DNA from: Bacteroidota bacterium
GTDB lineage: Bacteria; Bacteroidota; Ignavibacteria; Ignavibacteriales; Melioribacteraceae
Reading direction: 5' to 3'
Length of the DNA stretch: 14,836 nucleotides
Assembly (NCBI GenBank): GCA_021812745.1
Contig: JAKAMS010000024.1
Coordinates: 1-14,836, forward strand
Below, piece after piece: positions 8,409 through 14,836 of this stretch. A model generated the notes under the pieces. It searched no databases. It saw only the letters and a program-made list of their open reading frames with translations, and was not told the origin of the DNA. Positions within the stretch are counted from its first letter, which is position 1, and the number at the start of each line of letters is the position of its first letter. Both the position numbers and the translations under genes were made by a program.

Positions 8409-9140
8409 TCAATCTATCTTAAATGACGCGCTAACTACCGCAGTAATCTCCTTTTCAATCGAAGTCGCATCGTTCATTCCGTAATCCGAAACCAGATTTG
8501 AATTTACTGGTGTAATTTGAATTACGCCCATTCTTGCATTTCTAAGAGGTCCAAGAGAGCGTCCGGTAGCTTCTGCAATTTTTGCGGCACGTTCCATTGC
8601 GTTTTTAGATGCTGCCGCCTGAACCTCGATTTTCAAATCATCAATCTTGGTATAAAGATATTCCGGCGCATCAACATTTATATCCAGACCTTTTTCCACC
8701 AGTGTACTTAGCGAAAGAGAAAGCTCTTTAATTTTTTTTACGTCATTCGATTTTATTTCGAATCGCTGATTGTAAACATAACCAAGAACTTTCTGTGTTT
8801 GAGCTCCGTTTGGTGCTATTTCAAAAATCGGGTAACCGTTAATGCTGAAAATTTCAATCTGGTCTATTGTAAAACCTTTATCTGCTAAATATTTTAATAC
8901 AGTCGGCATCTGCTGCTGAACAATTTGGTAAGCAATCTTTCTATCACTGCCGGATGCTTGAAGTGTAGCGCGTTGAATTCCGAGATCCGAAACGATAGAT
9001 TTTTTTGCCGAACCGGTAACGGTAATTGTTTGATCGGCATTCTTTGTGGATTTCCAAACTATAGAAAAAATAATTACCGAAAGAACAATCGCTCCGGCAA
9101 GAATTGATACCGGAATTAAGTACTTGTATTTGTCGTTCAT
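8409..9140 (-). CDS. SIMPL (DUF541) domain protein with N-terminal membrane anchor
   Basis: The 243-residue product starts with a short charged stretch and one hydrophobic helix (about residues 8-29), without a clear cleavage site, so it is probably anchored in the inner membrane with its bulk in the periplasm. The rest resembles the SIMPL/DUF541 family: ITVTGSAKKSIVSD (about 39-52) at the start, VQAAASKNAMERAAKIAEATG in the second half, then the loop GPLRNARMGVIQITP and a final strand AVVSASFKI. The family has no settled biochemical role; members have been linked to oxidative stress and to signalling partners, which I cannot infer here. A GGGG sequence about nine bases before the ATG may serve for ribosome binding. 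It ends just upstream of the rimP promoter and may share an mRNA with hemW. Confidence 0.85.
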   Translation of the reverse strand: MNDKYKYLIPVSILAGAIVLSVIIFSIVWKSTKNADQTITVTGSAKKSIVSDLGIQRATLQASGSDRKIAYQIVQQQMPTVLKYLADKGFTIDQIEIFSINGYPIFEIAPNGAQTQKVLGYVYNQRFEIKSNDVKKIKELSLSLSTLVEKGLDINVDAPEYLYTKIDDLKIEVQAAASKNAMERAAKIAEATGRSLGPLRNARMGVIQITPVNSNLVSDYGMNDATSIEKEITAVVSASFKID

Positions 9141-9175
9141 AGCTTTTGCCCCTTTATTTATTACATGGAAGATAA

Positions 9176-9212
9176 TCTCTAAAAAGAAAAGTTCATAAAT
9201 ATTTTTTAGAGA
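9176..9212. repeat. Perfect 10-bp inverted repeat between hemW and the SIMPL gene
   Basis: TCTCTAAAAA at 9176-9185 and TTTTTAGAGA at 9203-9212 are perfect inverted arms around a 17-base AT-rich loop. It lies 20 bp after the hemW stop codon. The stem is AT-rich and lacks a proper U-run on either strand, so it is at best a weak terminator or mRNA-stabilising hairpin, or possibly an operator for the SIMPL gene. Confidence 0.5.
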
Positions 9213-9232
9213 AGAATATGAGAATAGAGAAT

Positions 9233-10387
9233 TTAGTTTTTAATCTTGGTTAGTATCTCATCGCAGATTGCGTAACCTTTGGGAGTAAAGGAAATAAAAT
9301 TGTTTTTTGTTGTTAAAAAATTTTCCTCTCTCAATTGAGTAAGAAAATTTTTGTTTTGCTCAAACCAATTTCTGCCGAAAAGATTTTTTAGCTCATCCAG
9401 ATCGAGTCCTTTGCTGCGAAGTGCCAACATCACGTATTCCTCCAGCATTTCATTTTGTGATAAATTTTCTTCACCAATAACAGCGTGTCCGTTCTTTTCA
9501 ATTGCGTTGTTGTACAAATTAAGAGCGGAATAATTCCACCATCGTTTACCACCTGCCTTGCCGGTAGGCAAGTTTACGAATGAATGGGCTGATGTACCAA
9601 AGCTGAGGTAATCTTTATATCTCCAATATGCATTGTTATGAACGCACTCTTTGCCTTCACGCGCAAAGTTTGAGACTTCGTACTGAATAAAGCCGTGGTT
9701 GGTTAAAAAGTCAATTGTGAATTCGTACAAGTCTGCATCGTAATCTTCGCTCTGCATTTTAACTTTGCCGTCAAGAACCATCTTATTCAGAATTGTTCCG
9801 TGCTCAAGAATTAAACTGTAAGAAGAAATATGATTGATCGGAAGTTTTATTGCTTGTTCAAGATTTGAGCGCCAAATTTCCTTTGTCTGCTTTGGCAAAT
9901 TGAAAATTAGATCAATGCTGATGTTATCAAATCCCGAATTCGCGGCATCTTGAACAGTTTTAATTGCCGTTTTTGAATCGTGAATGCGCGTGAGAAATTT
10001 TAATTCATCTTCATCAAAAGATTGAATGCCAATGCTGATTCTATTTATTCCAATCTCTCTAAATTTTTTCAACTTTTCTTTACTTACTGTTCCGGGATTT
10101 GTTTCAAGTGTAATTTCAGCATCGTCTGTAAATTGAAAATTCTTTTTCAGATGCTGAATTATTTCAGCAATGTATTCCGGTTCCATAAAAGAAGGAGTGC
10201 CTCCACCGAAAAAGAGAGAAATAATTTTTCTATCTGCGGAATATTTCCCGGCAAAAAATTCGATCTCTTTTTTCAATGCAATTAAATAGGAAGAAACATT
10301 TTCGTAAGATACAATGGAATAGAAATCGCAATAGATGCATTTATGATCGCAGAAAGGAATGTGTATGTAAATTGCTGTTTCTTTCAA
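9233..10387 (-). CDS. hemW: Radical SAM heme chaperone HemW (coproporphyrinogen oxidase-like)
   Basis: HemW is a HemN-like radical SAM protein that binds heme and is thought to deliver it to client proteins; true coproporphyrinogen dehydrogenase activity is usually absent. The 384-residue product opens with YIHIPFCDHKCIYCDFYS; the 4Fe-4S cysteines are C13, C17 and C20 (CxxxCxxC), lacking the extra HemN cysteine. Other motifs are FFGGGTPSF (about 60-68, SAM-binding glycines), ETNPGT, GINRISIGIQSFDE and YEVSNFAREGKECVHNNAYW. The C-terminal winged-helix HemN region ends in ISFTPKGYAICDEI. Residues 273-279 (LPTGKAG) interrupt the usual N-GKRWWN segment and are encoded by a small palindromic repeat; the frame stays open. 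AAAGAG precedes the ATG. The gene has its own likely promoter after the terminator of the upstream gene. Confidence 0.93.
   Translation of the reverse strand: MKETAIYIHIPFCDHKCIYCDFYSIVSYENVSSYLIALKKEIEFFAGKYSADRKIISLFFGGGTPSFMEPEYIAEIIQHLKKNFQFTDDAEITLETNPGTVSKEKLKKFREIGINRISIGIQSFDEDELKFLTRIHDSKTAIKTVQDAANSGFDNISIDLIFNLPKQTKEIWRSNLEQAIKLPINHISSYSLILEHGTILNKMVLDGKVKMQSEDYDADLYEFTIDFLTNHGFIQYEVSNFAREGKECVHNNAYWRYKDYLSFGTSAHSFVNLPTGKAGGKRWWNYSALNLYNNAIEKNGHAVIGEENLSQNEMLEEYVMLALRSKGLDLDELKNLFGRNWFEQNKNFLTQLREENFLTTKNNFISFTPKGYAICDEILTKIKN
9551..9571 (-). repeat. In-frame palindromic mini-repeat inside hemW
   Basis: Twenty-one bases encode LPTGKAG between FVN and GKRWWN. The core is CTTGCC-GGTA-GGCAAG at 9557-9572, a perfect six-pair palindrome, and the unit is bounded by GGT on one side, with a second GGT following. 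The segment is GC-rich against AT-rich surroundings and splits an otherwise conserved HemW motif, so it looks like an inserted repeat unit and not native coding sequence. Confidence 0.7.
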
Positions 10388-10413
10388 TGGAACTCTTTAC
10401 AATAATTTCTATG

Positions 10414-10421
10414 CAAAGATA
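10414..10421 (-). promoter_or_regulatory. Putative -7 box of hemW
   Basis: The minus strand reads TATCTTTG, an exact TAnnTTTG match, 26 bases before the hemW ATG and immediately after the U-run of the upstream terminator. No TTTG -33 element is visible at the proper distance because the terminator stem occupies it. Confidence 0.45.
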
Positions 10422-10451
10422 AAAAAGAAAAGGGGCTTGTTCAGCCCCTTT
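10421..10451 (-). terminator. Strong intrinsic terminator after the outer-membrane protein gene
   Basis: On the minus strand AAAGGGGCT, loop GAACA, AGCCCCTTT form a perfect nine-pair stem followed by TCTTTTTT. It lies 25 bp past the stop codon of the 10476-11552 gene and separates it from hemW. Confidence 0.93.
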
Positions 10452-10475
10452 AATGAAGAATAAATCTTTATGATT

Positions 10476-11552
10476 TTAGAAACCGAATGAAACACCAGCA
10501 CTTGCGGTTTTTGTTTTTGCAAGTTTATAGTCTGCATTAATGTTTAGAATTCCAAGATGAATATTCAGACCAACAACGGCGCTGCTTGTATTTTCGCCTT
10601 CCATTTCCATGCTGATGTGAGCTTTAACAGGAACGCCATTCAAAGTTTGATTTGATATATAATCGTAGCTTACAGTTGTCTTTGAAGATTCCGTTGTTAA
10701 GCCGACGTAAGGAGTAACAGAGATTATAAATCCAAATGTCTTGCTTGCATAAATACCCATTTGTGTTGCTTTACTTTCAAAGATAGAACCGACTGTAAGT
10801 TTCTGTGTAAAAATTCCAACAGTTAAATCAAGCGGTAAAGGATTTGGAAACCAAACACCCGGATTATGAATTATGCCAGCTCCGAAATATTTGAATTTAC
10901 CCATATCCTTTATATCTATATCCGGCAAATATCTAACAGCGACATTTGTTCCGAAGACTGTACCAACAGTTAATTGTGCGGCTGCGGTTGGAAATGCAGG
11001 AATGCCATCGAGAAATCCTTTTACTTCCTGAACAGCAACATTATATGCCTGGACGGTATACGAAGTAGAACCAGAAGTAACTGTTTGACCAGGAAACTGA
11101 ATCTTCAAATAATCATTCTTGCTTCCGACTATAGTCGGTCCGGAGAAATTAACATTGAACTGTTGGGCAACAATTTGTTGTTTTAAATTATTGTAATTCG
11201 TTTGACCAATTGTTGCAGGTGTATAATTTGAACCTTGTAGAATCTGGTCTACTTGCGAGCCGGAGAAATAAAAACCTCCGCTAGCAGTAAAATTTTTAAC
11301 ATCGCTTGGAAAGAAAGAACCCATTGCCACGATTTTCAGATCTAGATGAAATCCCAATTTAGTTTGTGAAGGAAATTGAGAGACCCAGCCCGAATTTAAA
11401 TTTGAGCCGAATGCAGAGATAACCGGTTTTACATAAGCTTTTCCAACAGTAGATGAAAGCTTGGAAAGCGTCTCATCTAAACTTTGCGCTTTAAACGAAG
11501 AAGAAAAAACTAAACCGAGAATTAATATTAATGATAGTAGCCTTTTACTCAT
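10476..11552 (-). CDS. Secreted, probable outer-membrane beta-barrel protein (possibly DUF6588-like)
   Basis: The 358-residue product has a clear signal peptide: MSKR, a hydrophobic core of leucine, isoleucine and valine, then SSSFKAQS, with cleavage probable near residue 22-24. The mature part is rich in Gly, Ser, Thr and aromatic residues in alternating patterns, contains the segment KPVISAFGSNLNSGWVSQF (about 42-60), and ends in a strand AGVSFGF with a C-terminal phenylalanine, as is usual for outer-membrane barrels. The segment around NLNSGW recalls the DUF6588 family of Bacteroidota, which I offer only as a possibility; no function is known to me. A strong GGAGG site precedes the ATG, and a strong terminator follows. 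It appears to be a single-gene unit between recN and hemW. Confidence 0.8.
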   Translation of the reverse strand: MSKRLLSLILILGLVFSSSFKAQSLDETLSKLSSTVGKAYVKPVISAFGSNLNSGWVSQFPSQTKLGFHLDLKIVAMGSFFPSDVKNFTASGGFYFSGSQVDQILQGSNYTPATIGQTNYNNLKQQIVAQQFNVNFSGPTIVGSKNDYLKIQFPGQTVTSGSTSYTVQAYNVAVQEVKGFLDGIPAFPTAAAQLTVGTVFGTNVAVRYLPDIDIKDMGKFKYFGAGIIHNPGVWFPNPLPLDLTVGIFTQKLTVGSIFESKATQMGIYASKTFGFIISVTPYVGLTTESSKTTVSYDYISNQTLNGVPVKAHISMEMEGENTSSAVVGLNIHLGILNINADYKLAKTKTASAGVSFGF

Positions 11553-11659
11553 TACGTCCTCCGGGATTTGTTGTTTTATCTTAGTTGGAATTTAATGAAC
11601 AAAATATTTAACACAAAGAGAATATTAAGTGAAAAGTCAATCTGTGCTTGAAAACAATC

Positions 11660-13372
11660 TTATTTTTTTTCTAAACCCATCAGCTCTCTGGCTCCGTTTA
11701 GAGCCGATTCGGTTATTTTTTCTCCGCTCATCAGTTTAGCAACTTCTTTTATCCGGTCATCATCGTTCAATTTGCTGATGGAACTTACTACCCGGTCGCC
11801 GGATTTTTTCTTTTCAACTGCAAAATGATTATCGGAGAGTCCGGCAATTTGAGGAAGATGAGTAATGGCAACTATCTGATGAAATGAAGCAAGCGATTTT
11901 AAAACTTGCCCCACTTTCTGCGCAATTCTTCCGCTTACACCGGTATCAATTTCGTCAAAGATTAAAATTGGAAGACGGTCAGACTTTGCAAGAATAGATT
12001 TCAATGCAAGCATTATGCGCGATATTTCTCCGCCGGATGCAACTTTAACTAACGGTTTAGGGTCTTCTCCGGCATTTGTAGAGACAAAGAATTCAACTTC
12101 ATCGTAACCGCGGTTATTGAACTTATACTTTTTGCCGTCTGACAAGATAAAATTTTCATCGTTTCCATCTGCGGTTTGATTTATAATTTTTGCTTCGAAG
12201 ATAGAATCCGATATGCCAAGAGACTTAAGCGCTTCTTCAATTTCCTTTTTAATTTTTTTAGAAATTGATTTTCTCTCCAGTGAAAGTTTTTTTGCAATTA
12301 CACCGCAATCTTTCCTCGCTTCATTTATCAATTTATCTAACTCAGAAATCTTTGTGCTGAAATTTTCCGCAAGTTCATATTCTTTGCCAATTTTTTCGCG
12401 GTGTTCAATAACTAAATTTATCGAGCCACCGTATTTTTTCTTTAAGAGATTGATTGCGCCCAGCCGCAGCCTTGCTTCTTCTAACCGTTCCGGTTCAATA
12501 TCAATTCTCTCTTTATAACTTCGCAAGAAGGAAGAAATTTCATTCAAGATTGCAAATGCGGATTCACATTCGCCTAGTTTCTCTAAAAATGATTTGTCAA
12601 TCCGCGCGAGTTCTGCTAGTTTATTCTTTGTTTCGCCAAGACGGTCTTGAATAGAATTTTCAGCATCGTACAGATTTTCATAAATCTCGTTAGCGGCGGA
12701 GAGCAACTTTTCAGAGTTCTCAAGAATTTTCAATTCTTCTTCCAGTTTTTCTTCTTCGCCGGATTGAGGATTTACTTCATCAATCTCTTTAATCTGAAAT
12801 TCGTAAAGCTCTTTTTTCTCGCGAAGTAAATTTTCTTTATCGCTCAGTTCACGGAATTCTTTTAAAAGTGAATTTAATTTTTGATGAGCAGATCTAAATT
12901 TTTCCAAATCACTTTCAAGATTTGAAAAATCATCAAGCATTTCTATGTGAGTTTCTGTCCGCAGTAAAGATTGATGTTCATGCTGACCGTGCAGGTCAAC
13001 TAGCAAATCGCCTATTTCTTTAATGAGATTAAGTGTAACGGGTGTATCGTTTAGAAAACATCTGTTGGTTCCTTTTAAGGATATTTCGCGCCGGACAATC
13101 AGGTCATCATTATTTTCAAGATCATTTGCCGCGAGTAATTCTCTTACTTTCTTATTTCCCTTTACGTCAAAGATTCCTTCAACAACAGATTTCTCCGTGT
13201 CTTTGCGGACAACTTCGGTTGACGCGCGTTCTCCGAGAAGTAATCCCATTGCATCAATTAAAATTGATTTACCTGCGCCAGTTTCTCCGGTGATGATATT
13301 CAGACCTTTGCCAAATTCAACATGGATATTCTCGATGAGAGCGTAATCTTTAATGAGAAGCGATTTGAGCAT
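11660..13372 (-). CDS. recN: DNA repair protein RecN (SMC-like ATPase)
   Basis: RecN is an SMC-like ATPase recruited to double-strand breaks, where it aids RecA-dependent repair and sister cohesion. The 570-residue product is of normal length. It has the Walker A motif GETGAGKS at 29-36, the DLHGQHEHQSLL segment at 126-137, long coiled-coil regions rich in Glu, Lys and Leu (about 150-240 and 285-385), the ABC signature ASGGEISRIML near 445-455, Walker B ILIFDEIDTG near 469-478 and the THLPQIA segment near 504-510. No terminator is evident after it. A tandem GCGAATA repeat 22-37 bases upstream of the ATG might be an operator, but I cannot identify a known SOS box. Confidence 0.96.
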   Translation of the reverse strand: MLKSLLIKDYALIENIHVEFGKGLNIITGETGAGKSILIDAMGLLLGERASTEVVRKDTEKSVVEGIFDVKGNKKVRELLAANDLENNDDLIVRREISLKGTNRCFLNDTPVTLNLIKEIGDLLVDLHGQHEHQSLLRTETHIEMLDDFSNLESDLEKFRSAHQKLNSLLKEFRELSDKENLLREKKELYEFQIKEIDEVNPQSGEEEKLEEELKILENSEKLLSAANEIYENLYDAENSIQDRLGETKNKLAELARIDKSFLEKLGECESAFAILNEISSFLRSYKERIDIEPERLEEARLRLGAINLLKKKYGGSINLVIEHREKIGKEYELAENFSTKISELDKLINEARKDCGVIAKKLSLERKSISKKIKKEIEEALKSLGISDSIFEAKIINQTADGNDENFILSDGKKYKFNNRGYDEVEFFVSTNAGEDPKPLVKVASGGEISRIMLALKSILAKSDRLPILIFDEIDTGVSGRIAQKVGQVLKSLASFHQIVAITHLPQIAGLSDNHFAVEKKKSGDRVVSSISKLNDDDRIKEVAKLMSGEKITESALNGARELMGLEKK

Positions 13373-13393
13373 ATTGTTTTGATTTATTTCGAT

Positions 13394-13409
13394 GCGAATA
13401 TTGCGAATA
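13394..13409. repeat. Tandem GCGAATA repeat upstream of recN
   Basis: GCGAATA occurs at 13394-13400 and again at 13403-13409, with a nine-base period. It lies 22-37 bases before the recN start codon, in the place where a repressor would act. This is a possible binding site; the motif is not a recognised LexA box. Confidence 0.3.
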
Positions 13410-13521
13410 CGGTCTTAACTATCAAGTCAGTAACTTTCTAAAATTGCAATTGCTTTTATTCATTACAGATTAAAAGATGGATTAAGTAATAAACTTCTTC
13501 TCAGATTCACAATTATATAAT

Positions 13522-13551
13522 TTGACTAGTGGTCTATTCTTTTCATATATT
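13522..13551 (+). promoter_or_regulatory. Sigma-70-like promoter of the initiator tRNA
   Basis: TTGACT at 13522-13527 and TATATT at 13546-13551 are separated by 18 bases. This resembles a housekeeping -35/-10 pair facing the tRNA. The transcript would start near 13558 and carry both the degenerate tRNA half-copy and the intact tRNA to the terminator. Confidence 0.5.
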
Positions 13552-13606
13552 CGCTCACCAAATTTTATTACTCTTTGTAACTGATAGAAAATAACGCGGA
13601 TTATAT

Positions 13607-13660
13607 CGCGGGGTGGAGTCCCGATCAATCGGGAGTAGCTCGTATAGGGCTCATAACCTC
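13607..13660 (+). pseudogene. Degenerate 5'-half copy of the initiator tRNA
   Basis: The stretch repeats the intact tRNA at 13679: CGCGGGGTGGAG, then GTAGCTCGT and GGGCTCATAACC, including the CAU anticodon loop CTCATAA. The D-loop bases CAATTG are replaced by a 16-base palindrome. The anticodon stem carries two extra bases and mismatches, and the T-arm and 3' acceptor strand are missing. It cannot fold into a functional tRNA. Confidence 0.75.
13619..13634. repeat. Perfect palindrome inside the tRNA half-copy
   Basis: TCCCGAT-CA-ATCGGGA has perfect seven-base arms around a two-base spacer. It sits exactly where the D-loop of the tRNA copy should be. Its position inside otherwise conserved sequence suggests insertion of a palindromic repeat unit. 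Confidence 0.65.
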
Positions 13661-13678
13661 TTGAAATAAAAATTACAC

Positions 13679-13751
<73 letters not shown>

Positions 13752-13756
13752 CAAAG

Positions 13757-13795
13757 AAAGCCCGAAAATAAAAATTTTCGGGCTTTTTACTTTTT
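13757..13795. terminator. Bidirectional terminator between tRNA-fMet and the SET gene
   Basis: AAAGCCCGAAAAT (13757-13769), loop AAAA and ATTTTCGGGCTTT (13774-13786) form a 13-pair stem. On the plus strand TT, AC and TTTTT follow, ending the tRNA transcript. The minus strand has a weaker TTTCTTTG tail, which could end the convergent SET gene. Confidence 0.9.
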
Positions 13796-13829
13796 AAACC
13801 GAATAATTTAATTCCACTAAACTTTTATC

Positions 13830-14240
13830 CTATATAGCTTTCCTATCCTTACATACTTCACAATTACAATGCTCATAAATTTCTTCATAGTCGTAATCAA
13901 TCGTTAATTCTTCCCCGGCTTTAATATCACGTTCAGCAACCAGAACAAGAGAAGATTCATCCCGGTCATCTACGTAACAGTTCGGCATGCAAAAATGATT
14001 CAAATTTCTTATTACCTCAGTCTTAAAAGTATCTATGTAATTATCTCCATTACAAAAGATGTAAACATTTCCTTCTTCATCCTCTCTGCGGATACATTCC
14101 GCCTCATCTATAACTTCACCTTCGATAATACAAATTATCTGATCTGCGGAAATATCAATCTTAGTCAAGATTCCTTTTCCATGAAGTGGAGATTCTTTTA
14201 CTTCTAATTCTCTTTCCAAATATGTTCTTTCATACTGCAT
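13830..14240 (-). CDS. Small SET-domain protein (putative protein-lysine methyltransferase)
   Basis: The 136-residue product is almost entirely a SET domain, the fold that transfers a methyl group from S-adenosylmethionine to lysine. Visible motifs are SPLHGKGI (17-24, the GxG SAM-binding turn), IRNLNHFCMPNC (77-88, corresponding to the RxxNHSCxPN motif), ERDIKAGEELTIDYDY (103-118, with the tyrosine expected at the active site) and a post-SET-like cluster CNCEVC (125-130). That cluster, with C84, could bind one zinc ion. The usual NHS is NHF here. There is no signal peptide, so it is cytoplasmic. The substrate is unknown. The ATG lacks a Shine-Dalgarno site; a TAnnTTTG box lies 27 bases upstream. 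It is convergent with the tRNA. Confidence 0.87.
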   Translation of the reverse strand: MQYERTYLERELEVKESPLHGKGILTKIDISADQIICIIEGEVIDEAECIRREDEEGNVYIFCNGDNYIDTFKTEVIRNLNHFCMPNCYVDDRDESSLVLVAERDIKAGEELTIDYDYEEIYEHCNCEVCKDRKAI

Positions 14241-14266
14241 TTATGCTAGCCGTTAAATTGTTGTTG

Positions 14267-14274
14267 CAAATGTA
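14267..14274 (-). promoter_or_regulatory. Putative -7 box of the SET gene
   Basis: The minus strand reads TACATTTG, an exact TAnnTTTG match, 27 bases before the ATG of the SET gene. No clear TTTG element is found about 20 bases further upstream. Confidence 0.4.
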
Positions 14275-14440
14275 GCGATTTTCGGCGAGAAAATTTTTGA
14301 GCACTGTCCATACCATAAAAAAATATCGAGAGAAAAGTTTTACTTGATGAAACAACCCAAAATAATGAGTGTGTTTTTGGCACTTTTTTCCAACGATCCA
14401 TGTTATATGTTTTATATAGAAAAATCAGAGAGTTGAAAAG
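14275..14440. other. Intergenic region between SET gene and small ORF
   Basis: AT-rich stretch without a convincing gene. An open frame on the minus strand crosses it but has no family features. A TTGGCA at 14377-14382 has no well-spaced -10 partner. I see no hairpin with a U-run. Confidence 0.5.
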
Positions 14441-14542
14441 ATGGAAAGCTGGATTGGGCTTTTTATTATACTTCTTCTTATTGCTCTTATTTCTCCAAGA
14501 GCAATTAAAATTTTTAAGGATTTTAAGTCTGACAACGATTAG
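14441..14542 (+). CDS. Possible 33-residue single-helix membrane microprotein
   Basis: The frame reads MESWIGLFIILLLIALISP then RAIKIFKDFKSDND. A hydrophobic helix of about 15 residues (4-18) is followed by a basic amphipathic segment and an acidic end, a layout typical of real small membrane proteins with the C-terminus on the cytoplasmic side. An AGAGAG sequence lies about ten bases before the ATG and might serve as a weak ribosome-binding site. I do not recognise the family and cannot assign a function. It is too short for coding statistics to decide; the antisense strand is also open over this stretch. It lies between divergently facing genes, in the same direction as the secreted protein at 14767. 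Confidence 0.4.
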   Translation: MESWIGLFIILLLIALISPRAIKIFKDFKSDND

Positions 14543-14766
14543 AATACAGATGTAAAGTCCAGACAATTCCTTTCATTAACAGACCTCATCAATACAAGCA
14601 ATTTAATTCAGCACAATTCCATTATAATATTCCAATGCCCGCATATATATGTCGTTTTTAAATTTTCGAGAAACCTTTTGATTTGCACCTCGTCTTAACT
14701 CATGAAAGTGAAAACAAACCATTTTGAATCGCAAAAAAACCATAAACAAAAGCAAGTGAGGAAAAG
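14543..14766. other. Intergenic region upstream of the secreted-protein gene
   Basis: AT-rich sequence without a supported gene. A TTGATTTG octamer near 14678 matches TAnnTTTG at all but one position, and TTTTT lies upstream of it, so it may hold the promoter of the 14767 gene, about 80 bases away. This is weak. No terminator-like hairpin follows the small frame ending at 14542. Confidence 0.35.
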
Positions 14767-14836
14767 ATGAAAACAAGAATGTTCTTCGGATTCCTGATTC
14801 TCTCCACATTGCTATTCACAACATATGCTTTTGCAG
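14767..14836 (+). CDS. N-terminus of a secreted protein (cut by window edge)
   Basis: Only 23 codons are present: MKTRMFFGFLILSTLLFTTYAFA. This is a textbook signal peptide, with a basic start, a hydrophobic core and an A-F-A cleavage site at its end. A GAGG ribosome-binding site lies a few bases before the ATG. The mature protein is outside the window, so its role cannot be stated. Confidence 0.75.
   Translation, partial: MKTRMFFGFLILSTLLFTTYAFA

Noticed and set aside
9551..9572. A frameshift or pseudogene in hemW at the palindromic insert
   Set aside because: The insert is exactly seven codons and all downstream HemW motifs remain in frame.
14378..14392. TGGCAC resembling a sigma-54 -24 element
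   Set aside because: The -12 element TTGC does not follow at the required spacing.
14246..14566. Minus-strand 106-residue open frame upstream of the SET gene
   Set aside because: Its composition is irregular (runs of Lys, Asn, Phe), it shows no motif and it covers the likely SET gene promoter; the plus-strand 33-residue frame is more protein-like.
14603..14809. Minus-strand 68-residue open frame
   Set aside because: It overlaps the signal peptide of the plus-strand gene at 14767 and has no recognisable features.

Overview
This window is a chromosomal housekeeping stretch from an AT-rich bacterium. It probably belongs to the Bacteroidota/Chlorobiota (FCB) group, and an Ignavibacteria-like member is my best guess. 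The grounds are overall protein character, several upstream sites fitting the Bacteroidota-type -7 box TAnnTTTG (before rimP, hemW and the SET-domain gene), frequent absence of a clear Shine-Dalgarno site, and a secreted barrel-like protein of a type I associate with that group. The assignment is inference, not proof.

Positions 1-8384, minus strand: the classical translation/transcription operon, read from right to left as rimP-nusA-infB-rbfA-truB-ribF-rpsO-pnp, with pnp cut by the left edge. Spacing is tight (1-55 bp, with truB overlapping rbfA), so it looks like one transcript. It joins ribosome maturation (RimP, RbfA), transcription elongation/termination (NusA), translation initiation (IF2), tRNA pseudouridylation (TruB), flavin cofactor synthesis (RibF), ribosomal protein S15 and RNA decay (PNPase). 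A TAnnTTTG promoter with a TTTTG box lies upstream of rimP. Between it and the rimP start codon sits a terminator-like hairpin with a U-run, suggesting attenuation of the whole operon.

Positions 8409-13372, minus strand: separate genes for an inner-membrane-anchored SIMPL-domain protein, the radical-SAM heme chaperone HemW, a secreted probable outer-membrane protein, and the DNA repair ATPase RecN. A strong terminator separates the outer-membrane gene from hemW. hemW carries a 7-codon in-frame insertion made of a small palindromic repeat.

Positions 13373-14836: an initiator tRNA-fMet gene on the plus strand with its own promoter and terminator. It is preceded by a degenerate 5'-half copy of the same tRNA whose D-loop is replaced by a perfect palindrome. 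Then come a small SET-domain protein (minus), a possible 33-residue membrane microprotein (plus), and the first 23 codons of a secreted protein (plus) cut by the right edge.

I see no CRISPR array, insertion sequence, prophage or defence cassette. The noteworthy items are small: the operon leader, two palindromic repeat insertions, the tRNA half-copy and the SET protein.
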